A stretch of DNA of 64,000 bases from an uncultured Oscillibacter sp. (GTDB lineage: Bacteria > Bacillota > Clostridia > Oscillospirales > Oscillospiraceae): contig CAJTVF010000006.1 of NCBI GenBank assembly GCA_910579435.1, positions 19,727 through 83,726 on the forward strand. The letters are read 5' to 3'. Within the stretch, counting starts at the first letter, position 1. Each line of letters opens with the position of its first letter. The notes under the pieces were generated by a model. It was not told the origin of the DNA. It saw only the letters and a list, made by a program, of their open reading frames with translations, and ran no database searches. Made by a program: the position numbers and the translations under genes. Positions 34,850 through 43,271 of the stretch are shown here, piece by piece.

Positions 34850-36226
34850 ATGGCACAAGCGTTCTTTGGCGGCGTTCATCCCCACGACATGAAAGCCGCG
34901 ACCAATGAAAAGGCCATCGAGCAGCTGCCTGCCCCGGCTCAGGTGGTCATCCCCATGTCCCAGCACTTCGGCGCGCCATGCACCCCCCTGGTGAAGGCCG
35001 GCGACCATGTGAAGGTGGGCCAGAAGATCGGCGAGTTCCGCGGTCTCGGCGCTCCCATCCACTCCAGCGTCTCCGGCACCGTCAAGGCGGTGGAGCCCCG
35101 TCCCTATTCCATGGGCGGGAACATCATGTCCGTCGTCATTGACAATGACTGTCAGGACGAGGTGAGCGAGGAGGTCCAGGCCCCCGCGAACCCGGACGCG
35201 CTGAGCGTGGACGAAATGGTGGAGATCGTGAAAAACGCCGGCATCGTCGGCATGGGCGGCGCCACCTTCCCCACCCATGTGAAAATCTCCGGCGGCATCG
35301 GGAAAGTAGATACCGTCATCATCAACGGCGCGGAGTGCGAGCCCTACATCACCGGCGACCACCGGGCCATGCTGGAGCGATCCGAGGAGATCATCGGCGG
35401 CGCGACCTACCTCGCCAAGATGTTCGGCGTGGAAAAGGTCGTCATCGGCGTGGAGGTCAACAAACAAAACGGCATTGACCAGCTGAACAAAACCATTGCC
35501 GAAAAGCACGCCCCCGTGGTGGTGGAGGGCCTCCGCTGCCGGTACCCCCAGGGCGGTGAGAAACAGCTCTGCCAGGCCATCACCGGCAAGCAGGTGCCTC
35601 CCGGAGGACTTCCCAGCAACATCGGATGCGCGGTCTTCAATATCAACACCACCTGCGCCATCTACAAAGCCATCACCACGGGCATGCCCGTAGTGAAGAA
35701 GGTGGTCACCGTCTCCGGCTCCGGCGTGGTGGAGCCCAAGAACGTGGAGTGCCCCATCGGCACCCCGGTTTCGGCCCTGTTCGACTTCTGCGGCGGGCTG
35801 AAGGACGGCACCTATAAGCTGATTGCCGGCGGCCCCATGATGGGTATGGCCCAGTACACCGCCGACATCCCCGTGGCCAAGGGCACCGGCTGCATGCTGG
35901 CCTTCTGCGAGAAGGAAGAGCAGACCGTCGAGCATCCCCAGTGCATCCGCTGCGGCAAGTGCGTGGGCGTGTGCCCCATGCACTTAGAGCCCCTGTTCCT
36001 GTACCAGTATGCCTCCAAGGGCCTGGTGGACGAGCTGAACGACGCCCACATCATGGACTGCATGGAGTGCGGCGCCTGCGCCTACACCTGCCCAGCCCGG
36101 CTCCACCTGACCCATATGTTCAAAACCGGCAAGCAGCTGGTGAAGGACGCCGCGGCCAAGGCCAAGGCCGCCGCCGAGGCCAAGAAAGCCGCCGAAGAGG
36201 CGAAAAAGGAGGTTGTCAACAAATGA
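34850..36226 (+). CDS. rnfC: Rnf complex subunit C
   Basis: NADH-oxidising peripheral subunit (458 aa) of the Na+ (or H+)-pumping ferredoxin:NAD+ oxidoreductase. It has an N-terminal barrel-sandwich domain ('MSQHFGAPCTPLVKAGDHVK'), and the NADH/FMN-binding middle includes 'GMGGATFPTHVK' and 'NGAECEPYITGD'. Two CxxCxxC..C clusters bind [4Fe-4S] ('CIRCGKCVGVCP', 'CMECGACAYTCP'). The C-terminus is Ala/Lys-rich. It is first in the canonical C-D-G-E-A-B order and overlaps rnfD by 4 bp. Confidence 0.96.
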   Translation: MAQAFFGGVHPHDMKAATNEKAIEQLPAPAQVVIPMSQHFGAPCTPLVKAGDHVKVGQKIGEFRGLGAPIHSSVSGTVKAVEPRPYSMGGNIMSVVIDNDCQDEVSEEVQAPANPDALSVDEMVEIVKNAGIVGMGGATFPTHVKISGGIGKVDTVIINGAECEPYITGDHRAMLERSEEIIGGATYLAKMFGVEKVVIGVEVNKQNGIDQLNKTIAEKHAPVVVEGLRCRYPQGGEKQLCQAITGKQVPPGGLPSNIGCAVFNINTTCAIYKAITTGMPVVKKVVTVSGSGVVEPKNVECPIGTPVSALFDFCGGLKDGTYKLIAGGPMMGMAQYTADIPVAKGTGCMLAFCEKEEQTVEHPQCIRCGKCVGVCPMHLEPLFLYQYASKGLVDELNDAHIMDCMECGACAYTCPARLHLTHMFKTGKQLVKDAAAKAKAAAEAKKAAEEAKKEVVNK

Positions 36227-37263
36227 CGGACTATAAGAATCTCAAGCTGATCGCCACCTCCTCGCCCCATATCCGCGGCAGCGAGACCACCCAGGGCATC
36301 ATGAAGGACGTCATCATCGCCATGCTGCCCGCCCTGGCGTACGCCTGCTTCAACTTCGGCCTCCGGGCCCTGACCCTGACCCTGGTGTCCGTGGCCGGGT
36401 GCGTCTTCTTCGAGTGGCTGTACCGCAAGGTGATGAAGAAGCCCCAGTCCGTTCTGGACCTTTCCGCCGTGGTCACCGGCATGCTGCTGGCCTTCGTCAG
36501 CCCCGTGCAGATTCCCTATTGGATGATTCTCATTGGCGACTGCTTCGCCATCATCATTGTCAAGCAGCTCTTCGGCGGCATTGGCAAAAACTTCGTGAAC
36601 CCCGCCCTGGCGGGCCGGGCCGTGCTGCTGGCCAGCTACGCCGGGTCCATGACCACCTGGGTGGACCCCGCCATGGGCAAGGCGGCCCTCTTCGGGTCCA
36701 ACGTGGACGTCGTCACCGCCGCCACGCCCCTTGGCTACATGAAGGGCACCGACCCCGCCGCCCTGGCGGAGAGCTTCGCCAATCTCACCGGTACATACGG
36801 CGTGAAGGAGATGTTCCTGGGCCAGATCGGCGGTTCCCTGGGCGAGGTTTCCGCGCTGATGCTCATTATCGGCGGCGTGTACCTCATCTGGCGGAAGGTC
36901 ATCAACTGGCAGACCCCCGCAGCCTACATCGGCACCGTGGCCGTCCTCACCTTCCTGTTCCCCAAGGCCGGGAGCAGCCTGGACTGGATGCTCTACAGCA
37001 TCTTCGGCGGCGGACTCATGCTGGGCGCGTTCTTCATGGCCACCGACTACGCCACCTCCCCCGTCACCAAGAAGGGCCAGCTGATTTTCGGCGTGGGCTG
37101 CGGATTGTTCACCGTGCTGATCCGGTACTTCGGCTCCTATAACGAGGGCGTGTGCTACTCCATCATGGTGATGAACCTGTTTGTACCCTTTATCGACAAG
37201 TACACCAAGCCCGTGCGCTTTGGCGTTGTGAAATCCGACAAGAAGGAGGGGGCCGCGAAATGA
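36223..37263 (+). CDS. rnfD: Rnf complex subunit D
   Basis: Membrane subunit (346 aa) carrying covalently bound flavin; the likely FMN-Thr region is 'VVTAATPLGYMKG'. Conserved helices include 'NPALAGRAVLLASYAG' and 'GAFFMATDYATSPVT'. ATG 36223 overlaps the rnfC stop. The frame is open much further upstream only because it shadows rnfC. It also overlaps rnfG by 4 bp. Confidence 0.96.
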   Translation: MTDYKNLKLIATSSPHIRGSETTQGIMKDVIIAMLPALAYACFNFGLRALTLTLVSVAGCVFFEWLYRKVMKKPQSVLDLSAVVTGMLLAFVSPVQIPYWMILIGDCFAIIIVKQLFGGIGKNFVNPALAGRAVLLASYAGSMTTWVDPAMGKAALFGSNVDVVTAATPLGYMKGTDPAALAESFANLTGTYGVKEMFLGQIGGSLGEVSALMLIIGGVYLIWRKVINWQTPAAYIGTVAVLTFLFPKAGSSLDWMLYSIFGGGLMLGAFFMATDYATSPVTKKGQLIFGVGCGLFTVLIRYFGSYNEGVCYSIMVMNLFVPFIDKYTKPVRFGVVKSDKKEGAAK

Positions 37264-37880
37264 GCACCAAGAGCAAGGAAAAGGTTCAGATGGACCCCGC
37301 GTACATTATTAAGCTGACCGTCACGCTGCTGGTCACCTGTGTGGTTGTGGCGGCGGCATTGGGCGGCGTCAACGCCGTCACCGAGGAAAAAATCGACGCC
37401 ATCAACTGGGCTAAGACCGTGGAGGCCATGAAGGCCGTGGTGGCGGACCCGGACAACACCACCTTCTCCGACAAGCTGACCCTCACCGACGAGATGACCG
37501 CCGCCTCCGGCAGCGTCACTCTGGACTCCGTGTATGAGGCCCAGGTGGGCGGCGCGACGGCGGGCTACGCCATCAAGGTGGTAGCCAGCGGTTCTCAGGG
37601 CAAGATTGAAATGATGGTGGGCGTGGACGGAGAAGGAACCGTCACCGGCGTGTCCATCGTCAAAAACGCCGAGACCGCGGGCATCGGCTCCAAGGTCATG
37701 ACCAACATGCCCACCGCCTCCGGCGTGGGCGTCCTGAGCCAGTTCGAGGGCAAGAGCGCCGCCGACGGGCTTCTGGCAGTGGGAACGAATGTGGACGCCA
37801 TCTCCGGCGCCACGGTTTCCACCCGGGGCGTGACCAACGGCGTGAACGCCGCGCTGGCCGTGGCCGGCGTGATGGGCTGA
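37260..37880 (+). CDS. rnfG: Rnf complex subunit G
   Basis: A 206-aa subunit with one N-terminal membrane helix (about residues 15-37) and an extracytoplasmic FMN-binding domain. The flavinylation motif S-G-A-T is in 'VDAISGATVSTRGVTNGVN', and covalent FMN attaches to the Thr. It starts at ATG 37260, overlapping the rnfD stop. Confidence 0.96.
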   Translation: MSTKSKEKVQMDPAYIIKLTVTLLVTCVVVAAALGGVNAVTEEKIDAINWAKTVEAMKAVVADPDNTTFSDKLTLTDEMTAASGSVTLDSVYEAQVGGATAGYAIKVVASGSQGKIEMMVGVDGEGTVTGVSIVKNAETAGIGSKVMTNMPTASGVGVLSQFEGKSAADGLLAVGTNVDAISGATVSTRGVTNGVNAALAVAGVMG

Positions 37881-37898
37881 GAAAGGGGGAGCTGAAAC

Positions 37899-38498
37899 AT
37901 GAATCTTGGTAAACAGCTGAAAGAGGGCCTGCTGACCCAAAACCCCGTTCTGGTGCAGATGCTGGGCCTGTGCTCCACCATGGCCATCACCACCTCCATC
38001 ATGAACGGCCTGGGCATGGGCGTGTCCGTGCTCATCATCCTGACGGCGGCCAACGTGGTTATCTCCGCCATCCGGAAGATCGTACCCGACAAGATCCGTA
38101 TCGCCATGTTCATTGTGGTCATCGCGGGCTTCGTCACCTGCGTGGACCTGCTGCTTCAGGCCTTTGTCCCGGCGATTGCCGAGTCTCTGGGCGTGTTCAT
38201 TCCGCTGATCGTGGTAAACTGCATCATCCTGGGCCGGGCGGAGGCCTTCTCCTATAAGAACGGCGTGGGCGCTTCCTTCTTCGACGGCATCTTCCAGGGC
38301 CTGGGCTACACCCTCGTCCTGCTGGCGATGTGCTTCATCCGGGAGCTGCTGGGCGCGGGAACCCTGGCGGGCTTCCGCATCATTCCGGAGCAGTTCCCCA
38401 TTGGCATTCTGACTCTGCCCGTGGGCGGCTTCCTGGTGCTGGGCTTCCTCATCGCCGCCATGCAGTGGGCGCTGTCCAAGAGTAAGGAGGGCAAGTAA
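37899..38498 (+). CDS. rnfE: Rnf complex subunit E
   Basis: Integral membrane subunit (199 aa, about six helices). Conserved stretches are 'NPVLVQMLGLCSTMAITTS', containing one of the membrane [2Fe-2S]-ligating cysteines, and 'VNCIILGRAEAF'. Homologous to RnfA and NqrD. It sits directly before rnfA with no gap. Confidence 0.96.
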   Translation: MNLGKQLKEGLLTQNPVLVQMLGLCSTMAITTSIMNGLGMGVSVLIILTAANVVISAIRKIVPDKIRIAMFIVVIAGFVTCVDLLLQAFVPAIAESLGVFIPLIVVNCIILGRAEAFSYKNGVGASFFDGIFQGLGYTLVLLAMCFIRELLGAGTLAGFRIIPEQFPIGILTLPVGGFLVLGFLIAAMQWALSKSKEGK

Positions 38499-39089
38499 AT
38501 GGATCAAATTTCAAGACTGCTGGCGATTACGCTGGCCGCCATCCTGGCGAACAACTTCATCTTCTCCCAGTTCCTGGGCATCTGCCCCTTCCTGGGCGTT
38601 TCCAAGAAGGTGGATACCGCCGTGGGCATGGGCTTCGCCGTGACCTTTGTCATGGGTCTGGCCTCCGCCATCACCTGGGCGGTGAATAAATTCATCTTGG
38701 TGCCTCTGGATCTGGAGTACATGCAGACCGTGGCCTTCATTCTGGTTATCGCGTCTCTGGTGCAGTTCATTGAGATGTTTCTCCAGAAGTCCATGCCCTC
38801 TCTGTATACGGCCCTGGGCGTGTACCTGCCCCTGATCACCACCAACTGCGCGGTGCTGGGCGTTGCGCTGCTGAACATTCAGGAGGGTTACAACTTTATT
38901 GAGTCCGTGGTCTACGGCATCACCGGCGGCATCGGCTTCCTGGTTGCCATCGTGCTGTTTGCCAGCATCCGGGAGCGGCTGGTTTTTGCCGAGTATCCCA
39001 AGAGCTTCGAGGGCTTCCCCATCGCGCTGGTCACCGCCGGTCTCATGGCCCTGGCGTTCATGGGCTTCTCCGGCTTGGTAATTTGGTAA
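38499..39089 (+). CDS. rnfA: Rnf complex subunit A
   Basis: Integral membrane subunit (196 aa, about six helices), paralogous to RnfE and NqrE. Hallmarks are 'NNFIFSQFLGICPFLGVSKK' and 'TTNCAVLGVALLN', each with a cysteine for the intramembrane iron-sulfur centre shared with RnfE. It is 17 bp upstream of rnfB. Confidence 0.96.
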   Translation: MDQISRLLAITLAAILANNFIFSQFLGICPFLGVSKKVDTAVGMGFAVTFVMGLASAITWAVNKFILVPLDLEYMQTVAFILVIASLVQFIEMFLQKSMPSLYTALGVYLPLITTNCAVLGVALLNIQEGYNFIESVVYGITGGIGFLVAIVLFASIRERLVFAEYPKSFEGFPIALVTAGLMALAFMGFSGLVIW

Positions 39090-39105
39090 GGAGGGCGGTT
39101 GCGTT

Positions 39106-39996
39106 ATGATGAATATTTTATTCGCGGTGGCCGTCCTGGGCGTTCTGGGCGCGATTTTCGGCCTGGTCCTGGCCGTGGCCTCCAAGATTTTCGAGGTGAA
39201 GAAGGACCCCCGTGAGGAAGCGATTCTGGGCCTGCTGGCCGGCGCGAACTGCGGCGGCTGCGGCTATCCCGGCTGCGGCGGCTGCGCCGCCGCTATTCTG
39301 GCGGGAGAAGCTCCCGTCACCGCCTGCGCCCCCGCTGGGGCGGAGAACGCCGCCGCCATTGCCAAGATCATGGGCATGGAGGCTCCCACCGGGGAGCGGC
39401 AGGTGGCCTTCGTCCGCTGCACCGGCGGCGTGAATGCGAAAAAGCGGTATGACTATGTGGGCGTGAAGGACTGCATCTCCGCCACCAAGGTGGCAGGAGG
39501 CCCCCTGGAGTGCGCCTTCGGCTGCCTGGGCTTCGGCTCCTGCGTGGCCGCGTGCCAGTTCGGCGCCATGTCCATCGGCCCCGGCGGCACCGCCGTGGTG
39601 GACCCGGACAAGTGTACCGCCTGCATGGCCTGCGCCAGCGCGTGCCCCCGCCACCTGATCACCTCCGTCCCCGTCTCCAAGAAGGTCCACGTGGGCTGCG
39701 CCAACCAGGACAAGGGCAAGGCCGCCATGAGCGTCTGCTCCACCTCCTGCATCGGCTGCGGCCTGTGCCAGAAGGAGTGCAAAAAGGACGCCATCCATGT
39801 GGTAAACGGCGTGGCGGTCATCGACTATGACAAATGCGTGGGCTGCAAGCTCTGCACCAAGGTCTGCCCGAGAGACGCCATTCTCCCTGCGGCCACCGCC
39901 GAGGAGAAGGAAAAATACAAGGCCATCAAGAAGGCCCAGGCCGAAAAGGCCAAGGCCGCAGCTGAGGCCAAGGCGGCGGAGACCGCCGGAAAGTAA
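39106..39996 (+). CDS. rnfB: Rnf complex subunit B
   Basis: Electron-entry subunit (296 aa) that accepts electrons from ferredoxin. There is an N-terminal membrane helix (about residues 3-25). The 4Fe-4S domain motif is 'GANCGGCGYPGCGGCAA', followed by several ferredoxin-type CxxCxxCxxxC clusters ('CTACMACASACP', 'CIGCGLCQKECK', 'CVGCKLCTKVCP'). The Ala/Lys-rich C-terminal tail resembles that of RnfC. Last gene of the operon. Confidence 0.96.
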   Translation: MMNILFAVAVLGVLGAIFGLVLAVASKIFEVKKDPREEAILGLLAGANCGGCGYPGCGGCAAAILAGEAPVTACAPAGAENAAAIAKIMGMEAPTGERQVAFVRCTGGVNAKKRYDYVGVKDCISATKVAGGPLECAFGCLGFGSCVAACQFGAMSIGPGGTAVVDPDKCTACMACASACPRHLITSVPVSKKVHVGCANQDKGKAAMSVCSTSCIGCGLCQKECKKDAIHVVNGVAVIDYDKCVGCKLCTKVCPRDAILPAATAEEKEKYKAIKKAQAEKAKAAAEAKAAETAGK

Positions 39997-40011
39997 ACCC
40001 GAAAACAGCCG

Positions 40012-40048
40012 GAAGAGGCCCTGGAGAAATCCGGGGCCTCTTTTTGTG
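40012..40048 (+). terminator. rnf operon terminator
   Basis: GAGGCCC...GGGGCCTC stem (8-9 bp) followed by TTTTTG. Confidence 0.8.
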
Positions 40049-40094
40049 CCGATTGGGAAAGGATTTGGATTTTTATGGAATTTGCCGGATGGTC

Positions 40095-40123
40095 TTGTAA
40101 TTTGCCGGAAGTTGGTATATGAT
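40095..40123 (+). promoter_or_regulatory. folT-folC promoter
   Basis: TTGTAA (40095-40100), 17-bp spacer, TATGAT (40118-40123). Transcription would start about 30 nt before the riboswitch aptamer. Confidence 0.65.
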
Positions 40124-40158
40124 AGGGTTCATCCCCGGCGAGAGCCGGGAGAACAAGA

Positions 40159-40311
40159 GGCAGAGTAGGGACGCGCGTGTCAAAGTGCCGGAGAGACGGG
40201 GAGTTGCTTTCCGGACGAAGGGGAATCCTTCTCCGCAGTGTGTGTCCCGCATCCCGCTGCCGCATCAGGGAACGGGCTTCCTCTGTGCGGCGTACTGCCG
40301 CAATTTAGAGG
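40159..40311 (+). promoter_or_regulatory. tetrahydrofolate (THF) riboswitch with RBS-sequestering hairpin
   Basis: The aptamer (40159-40261) shows the THF-I layout. P1 is GGCAG (40159-40163) with CTGCC (40257-40261). The conserved AGAGTAG on the 5' side is followed by a GGAC/GTCC stem, and GCATCC lies on the 3' side. A central CGCG-(U)-CAAAGTG and GACGAAG match the pseudoknot region. Downstream, CCTCT (40280-40284) pairs with AGAGG (40307-40311) around a TGCGGC/GCCGCA hairpin, masking the folT Shine-Dalgarno. This suggests translational control. The downstream genes are folate uptake and polyglutamylation, as expected. Confidence 0.85.
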
Positions 40312-40321
40312 AGGTTTTCTT

Positions 40322-40876
40322 ATGCCCAAAATGACTGCAAAACGGATGTGCTACGCCGCCCTGCTGGCGGCCATGTACCTGCCCCTGTCGCTCTACGCGG
40401 CGGTGCAGGTGGGGAACGTGCGGATTTCCTTCGGCTCCCTGCCGGTGGTGGCCGCCGCGCTGCTCTTCGGCCCGGTGGACGCGGTGATCGTGGCCATGGT
40501 GGGTGAGTTTTTCAAGCAGCTTCTGACCTACGGTATCACCTATACGACCGTGCTGTACCTGATTCCCCCGGCTCTCCGGGGGCTGGTGGTGGGCCTGGGG
40601 GCCCTTGCGCTGACGTCCCTCCGGGGACAGCGGCTGGAGGAGCGGCGGACGGTCTGCTATGCCGTCTGCATCCTGGCGGCAATCTGCACCACGGTGGGGA
40701 ATACCCTGATTAACTGGCTGGACAGCGTGATTTTTGGCTATTATACGCCCGCCCTGATTTTCGGGGGTCTGGTCTGGCGGTTCATCGTGGGCATGATCAA
40801 CGCTGTGGTCATGGCCTCCCTGGCCATGCCGCTGGTGAAGATCCTGCGGAAGCAGAACGCCGTTTCCGGCCTGTAA
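40322..40876 (+). CDS. folT: ECF transporter folate-specific S component
   Basis: A 184-aa substrate-binding membrane subunit with five or six helices ('MCYAALLAAMYLPLSLYAA', 'PVVAAALLFGPVDAVIVAMVGEFF'). It needs the shared ECF ATPases and T subunit encoded elsewhere. Folate specificity is inferred from the family, the THF riboswitch upstream and folC 13 bp downstream. Start ATG 40322 has AGAGGAGG; the frame is open to 40238, but that is riboswitch sequence. Confidence 0.88.
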   Translation: MPKMTAKRMCYAALLAAMYLPLSLYAAVQVGNVRISFGSLPVVAAALLFGPVDAVIVAMVGEFFKQLLTYGITYTTVLYLIPPALRGLVVGLGALALTSLRGQRLEERRTVCYAVCILAAICTTVGNTLINWLDSVIFGYYTPALIFGGLVWRFIVGMINAVVMASLAMPLVKILRKQNAVSGL

Positions 40877-40889
40877 GGGAGGCGGCGGC

Positions 40890-42161
40890 ATGACGGGAGA
40901 AGAGGCCATCGCCTACATTCACGCCCACGGCTGGGAGACCCGTGCCCCGGGCCTGGGCCGCATCCGGGAGCTGCTCCGCCGCCTGGGAGACCCTCAGTGG
41001 GCATTGAAATTTATCCACGTAGCCGGGACCAACGGCAAGGGAAGCGTCTGCGCCTGTCTCGCCTCCGTGCTGGAGGCGGCGGGATACCGGGTGGGGCTGA
41101 ATACTTCCCCCCATCTGGAGCGCTTTCACGAGCGCATCCGGGTGAATGGGGAGGAGATTTCCGACGAAGCCCTTGGCGCGGCAGTGGAGCGGGTCCGCTC
41201 CGCCGCCGGGGACATGCCGGAGCACCCCACGGAGTTTGAGCTTATCACCGCCGCCGCCTTCCTGCATTTTCTGGAGCGGCGCTGTGACGCGGTAGTTTTG
41301 GAAACCGGCCTGGGCGGAGCGCTGGACGCGTCCAACGTCATCGAGACCCCAGAGCTGGCGGTGCTGACCGCCATGGGCATGGACCACACTGCCATCCTGG
41401 GCCCCACCCTCCGGGACGTAGCCTCCGCCAAGGCGGGAATCATCAAGCCCGGCGGGACCGTGGTCAGCCGGGGGGGCTGTCCTGAGGCGGACGAGGTTTT
41501 CCGCCGGACCTGCCGGGAGCGGGGGGCGGCGCTGACGAAGCTGGACCTCACCCGCCTGACGGTCCGGCGGCTTGACCTGGAGGGCGCGTCCTTCGATTTC
41601 GCGCCCTGGGAGGGGCTGACCCTCCCCCTGGCGGGGGCCTATCAGGCGGAGAATGCCGCCCTGGCGTTGACGGCTCTGGAGGCCCTGGGGGAAAAGGGAT
41701 GGAGCATCCCGGAGGAAGCGGTCCGCCGGGGACTGGCGGCGGTCCGCTGGCCGGGGCGGTTCGAGGTTTTGGAACGGGACCCGGTTTTCCTCCTGGACGG
41801 CGCTCACAACGCCCACGGTATGCGGGCCGCAGCGGAGAGCCTGCGGACCCTGTTCCCCGGGAGAAAGCTGACCTTCCTCCTGGGAATTCTGGCGGATAAG
41901 GACGCCGGGGAGATGCTGGACCTGCTGGCCCCCTTGGCGGAGCGCGTGCTGGTCCTCCGGCCCGACAGCCCCCGGGCCATGGACCCGGCGGCGCTGTGCG
42001 TCCTTTTGGCGGAGCGGGGGGTGGAGGCCCGGCCCTGCGCCTCTGTGGAAACGGGGCTGGAAGCCGCCCTGGCGGCGGCGGGGGAGGACGGCGTGATCTG
42101 CGCCCTGGGGTCCCTGTACCTCTGCGGCGAGGTCCGGTCCGCCTGGTTTAAAACGCACTGA
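40890..42161 (+). CDS. folC: folylpolyglutamate synthase / dihydrofolate synthase
   Basis: ATP-dependent Mur-ligase-fold enzyme (423 aa) that adds glutamate to folates, trapping them in the cell. The P-loop is 'VAGTNGKGSVCACLASVLE', then 'LNTSPHLERFHERIRVNGEEI', 'ETGLGGALDASNVI' and the C-terminal domain entry 'FLLDGAHNAHGMRAAAESL'. It is co-transcribed with folT under the THF riboswitch. Whether it also has dihydrofolate synthase activity is not decided by sequence. Confidence 0.95.
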   Translation: MTGEEAIAYIHAHGWETRAPGLGRIRELLRRLGDPQWALKFIHVAGTNGKGSVCACLASVLEAAGYRVGLNTSPHLERFHERIRVNGEEISDEALGAAVERVRSAAGDMPEHPTEFELITAAAFLHFLERRCDAVVLETGLGGALDASNVIETPELAVLTAMGMDHTAILGPTLRDVASAKAGIIKPGGTVVSRGGCPEADEVFRRTCRERGAALTKLDLTRLTVRRLDLEGASFDFAPWEGLTLPLAGAYQAENAALALTALEALGEKGWSIPEEAVRRGLAAVRWPGRFEVLERDPVFLLDGAHNAHGMRAAAESLRTLFPGRKLTFLLGILADKDAGEMLDLLAPLAERVLVLRPDSPRAMDPAALCVLLAERGVEARPCASVETGLEAALAAAGEDGVICALGSLYLCGEVRSAWFKTH

Positions 42162-42173
42162 ATAGCCAAAAAG

Positions 42174-42215
42174 ACCGCCCGGCCGCTTGACAAGCCGGGC
42201 GGATACCTTTATGAT
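42174..42215 (+). promoter_or_regulatory. folC terminator hairpin overlapping a consensus promoter
   Basis: CCGCCCGGC...GCCGGGCGG stem (about 42176-42202), then CTTT. Within it, TTGACA (42187-42192), a 17-bp spacer and TATGAT (42210-42215) form a near-consensus promoter reading toward the methyltransferase gene at 42489. MITE element B lies in that gene's 5' untranslated region. Confidence 0.75.
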
Positions 42216-42266
42216 AAGGAAGAATCTACAGTTTGCCGCCGCGGCGGACGGTCATTTCCGTCACTA

Positions 42267-42453
42267 TAGCCAGCGCAGTTGAAAAGAATCCCATGGATTC
42301 TTTTCAACGAACCGCCGTTCAGCGGCGGTTCGGGCCGCAAAGCGGCTCTCTGCGCGTGGCTTCATAGGAAACGCAAACGCGCGCCGCGCGCCGGCGGACC
42401 AGCGGTCCGCCGGTTGAAAAGGAGTTTCGACGCCTTTTCAACTGCGATGACTA
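42267..42453 (-). mobile_element. MITE-like element B, copy 2 (187 bp)
   Basis: Flanked by TA on both sides (42265-42266, 42454-42455). Terminal repeats are TAGCCAGCGCAGTTGAAAAG and the complement of TAGTCATCGCAGTTGAAAAG. It is the inverted homologue of the 21.1-21.45 kb copy with the same internal hairpins (GTTGAAAAGAATCC...; GAACCGCCG/CGGCGGTTC; CGGACC/GGTCCG). It is uninterrupted here. The hairpins differ in sequence between copies but keep pairing. Confidence 0.8.
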
Positions 42454-42488
42454 TATGGCGGGGCCGGCGGAAAGGGGGGCGCAGCGTT

Positions 42489-43271
42489 ATGGAAATCATT
42501 ACCAGTAAGGCGAACGCCCTCTGCGTTCATCTGCGGAAGCTGTCCTCCTCCCGTTCCTATCGCGAGGAAACGGGAGAATTTTTGTGCGACAGCCCGAAGC
42601 TCCTCCGGGAGGCGGCTCAGTGGGGCGCGCCGGTCCAGGCCCTGCTGTACACCGAGGACGTGGAGCTGCCCCGGGAGCTGGAGGGGCGCGTTCCCCGGCT
42701 GGCGAAGGTCAGCGAGAGCGTCATGCGCTCCGTCAGCCCCATGGAGTCTCCCCAGGGGGCGGTGTTCTCCTGCCGCTTTCCGGACTGCACCCTGCCGGAG
42801 CGGCTGGAGCCGGACAGCCGGGGCCGTCTGCGGCTCCTGGCGCTGGACGGCGTTCAGGACCCGGGGAATGTGGGGACCATCCTCCGCACGGCGGACGCCT
42901 TCGGAGCCTCGGTGATCCTGCTCCCCGGCTGCGCCGATCTCTATAATCCGAAAACCCTCCGGGCGGGAATGGGGGTCCATTTCCGCTCTGCCGTCTACCG
43001 CTGTACCCTGCCGGAGCTGACGGCCCTCTTGAAGGAGGCGGGACTGCCCCTCTACGGCGCGGCCCTGCGGGACGATACCGCGGACGTTCGGGAGGTGGAC
43101 CTGCGCCGCTGCGCCATGGCGGTGGGCAGCGAGGGCCGGGGCCTCTCGGCGGAGGTGCTGGCGGCCTGTGACCGGACGGTCCGCATTCCCATGGACCCCC
43201 GGTGCGAGTCGCTGAACGCCGCCTCGGCGGCGGCGGTGCTGCTGTGGGAGGCGGCCCGGGGAGAATTTTAA
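42489..43271 (+). CDS. SpoU/TrmH-family RNA 2'-O-methyltransferase
   Basis: A 260-aa SPOUT methyltransferase. The N-terminal RNA-binding (L30e-like) part is about residues 1-100 ('RETGEFLCDSPKLLREA'-type). The knotted catalytic domain has motif 1 'LDGVQDPGNVGTILRTADAF', motif 2 'AMAVGSEGRGLS' and motif 3 'IPMDPRCESLNAASAAAVLLWE'. It probably modifies 23S rRNA (RlmB-like) or tRNA. Start ATG 42489 follows GGAAAGGGGGGCG. The stop codon TAA is formed by the TTAA at the end of MITE A copy 3. Confidence 0.9.
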   Translation: MEIITSKANALCVHLRKLSSSRSYREETGEFLCDSPKLLREAAQWGAPVQALLYTEDVELPRELEGRVPRLAKVSESVMRSVSPMESPQGAVFSCRFPDCTLPERLEPDSRGRLRLLALDGVQDPGNVGTILRTADAFGASVILLPGCADLYNPKTLRAGMGVHFRSAVYRCTLPELTALLKEAGLPLYGAALRDDTADVREVDLRRCAMAVGSEGRGLSAEVLAACDRTVRIPMDPRCESLNAASAAAVLLWEAARGEF

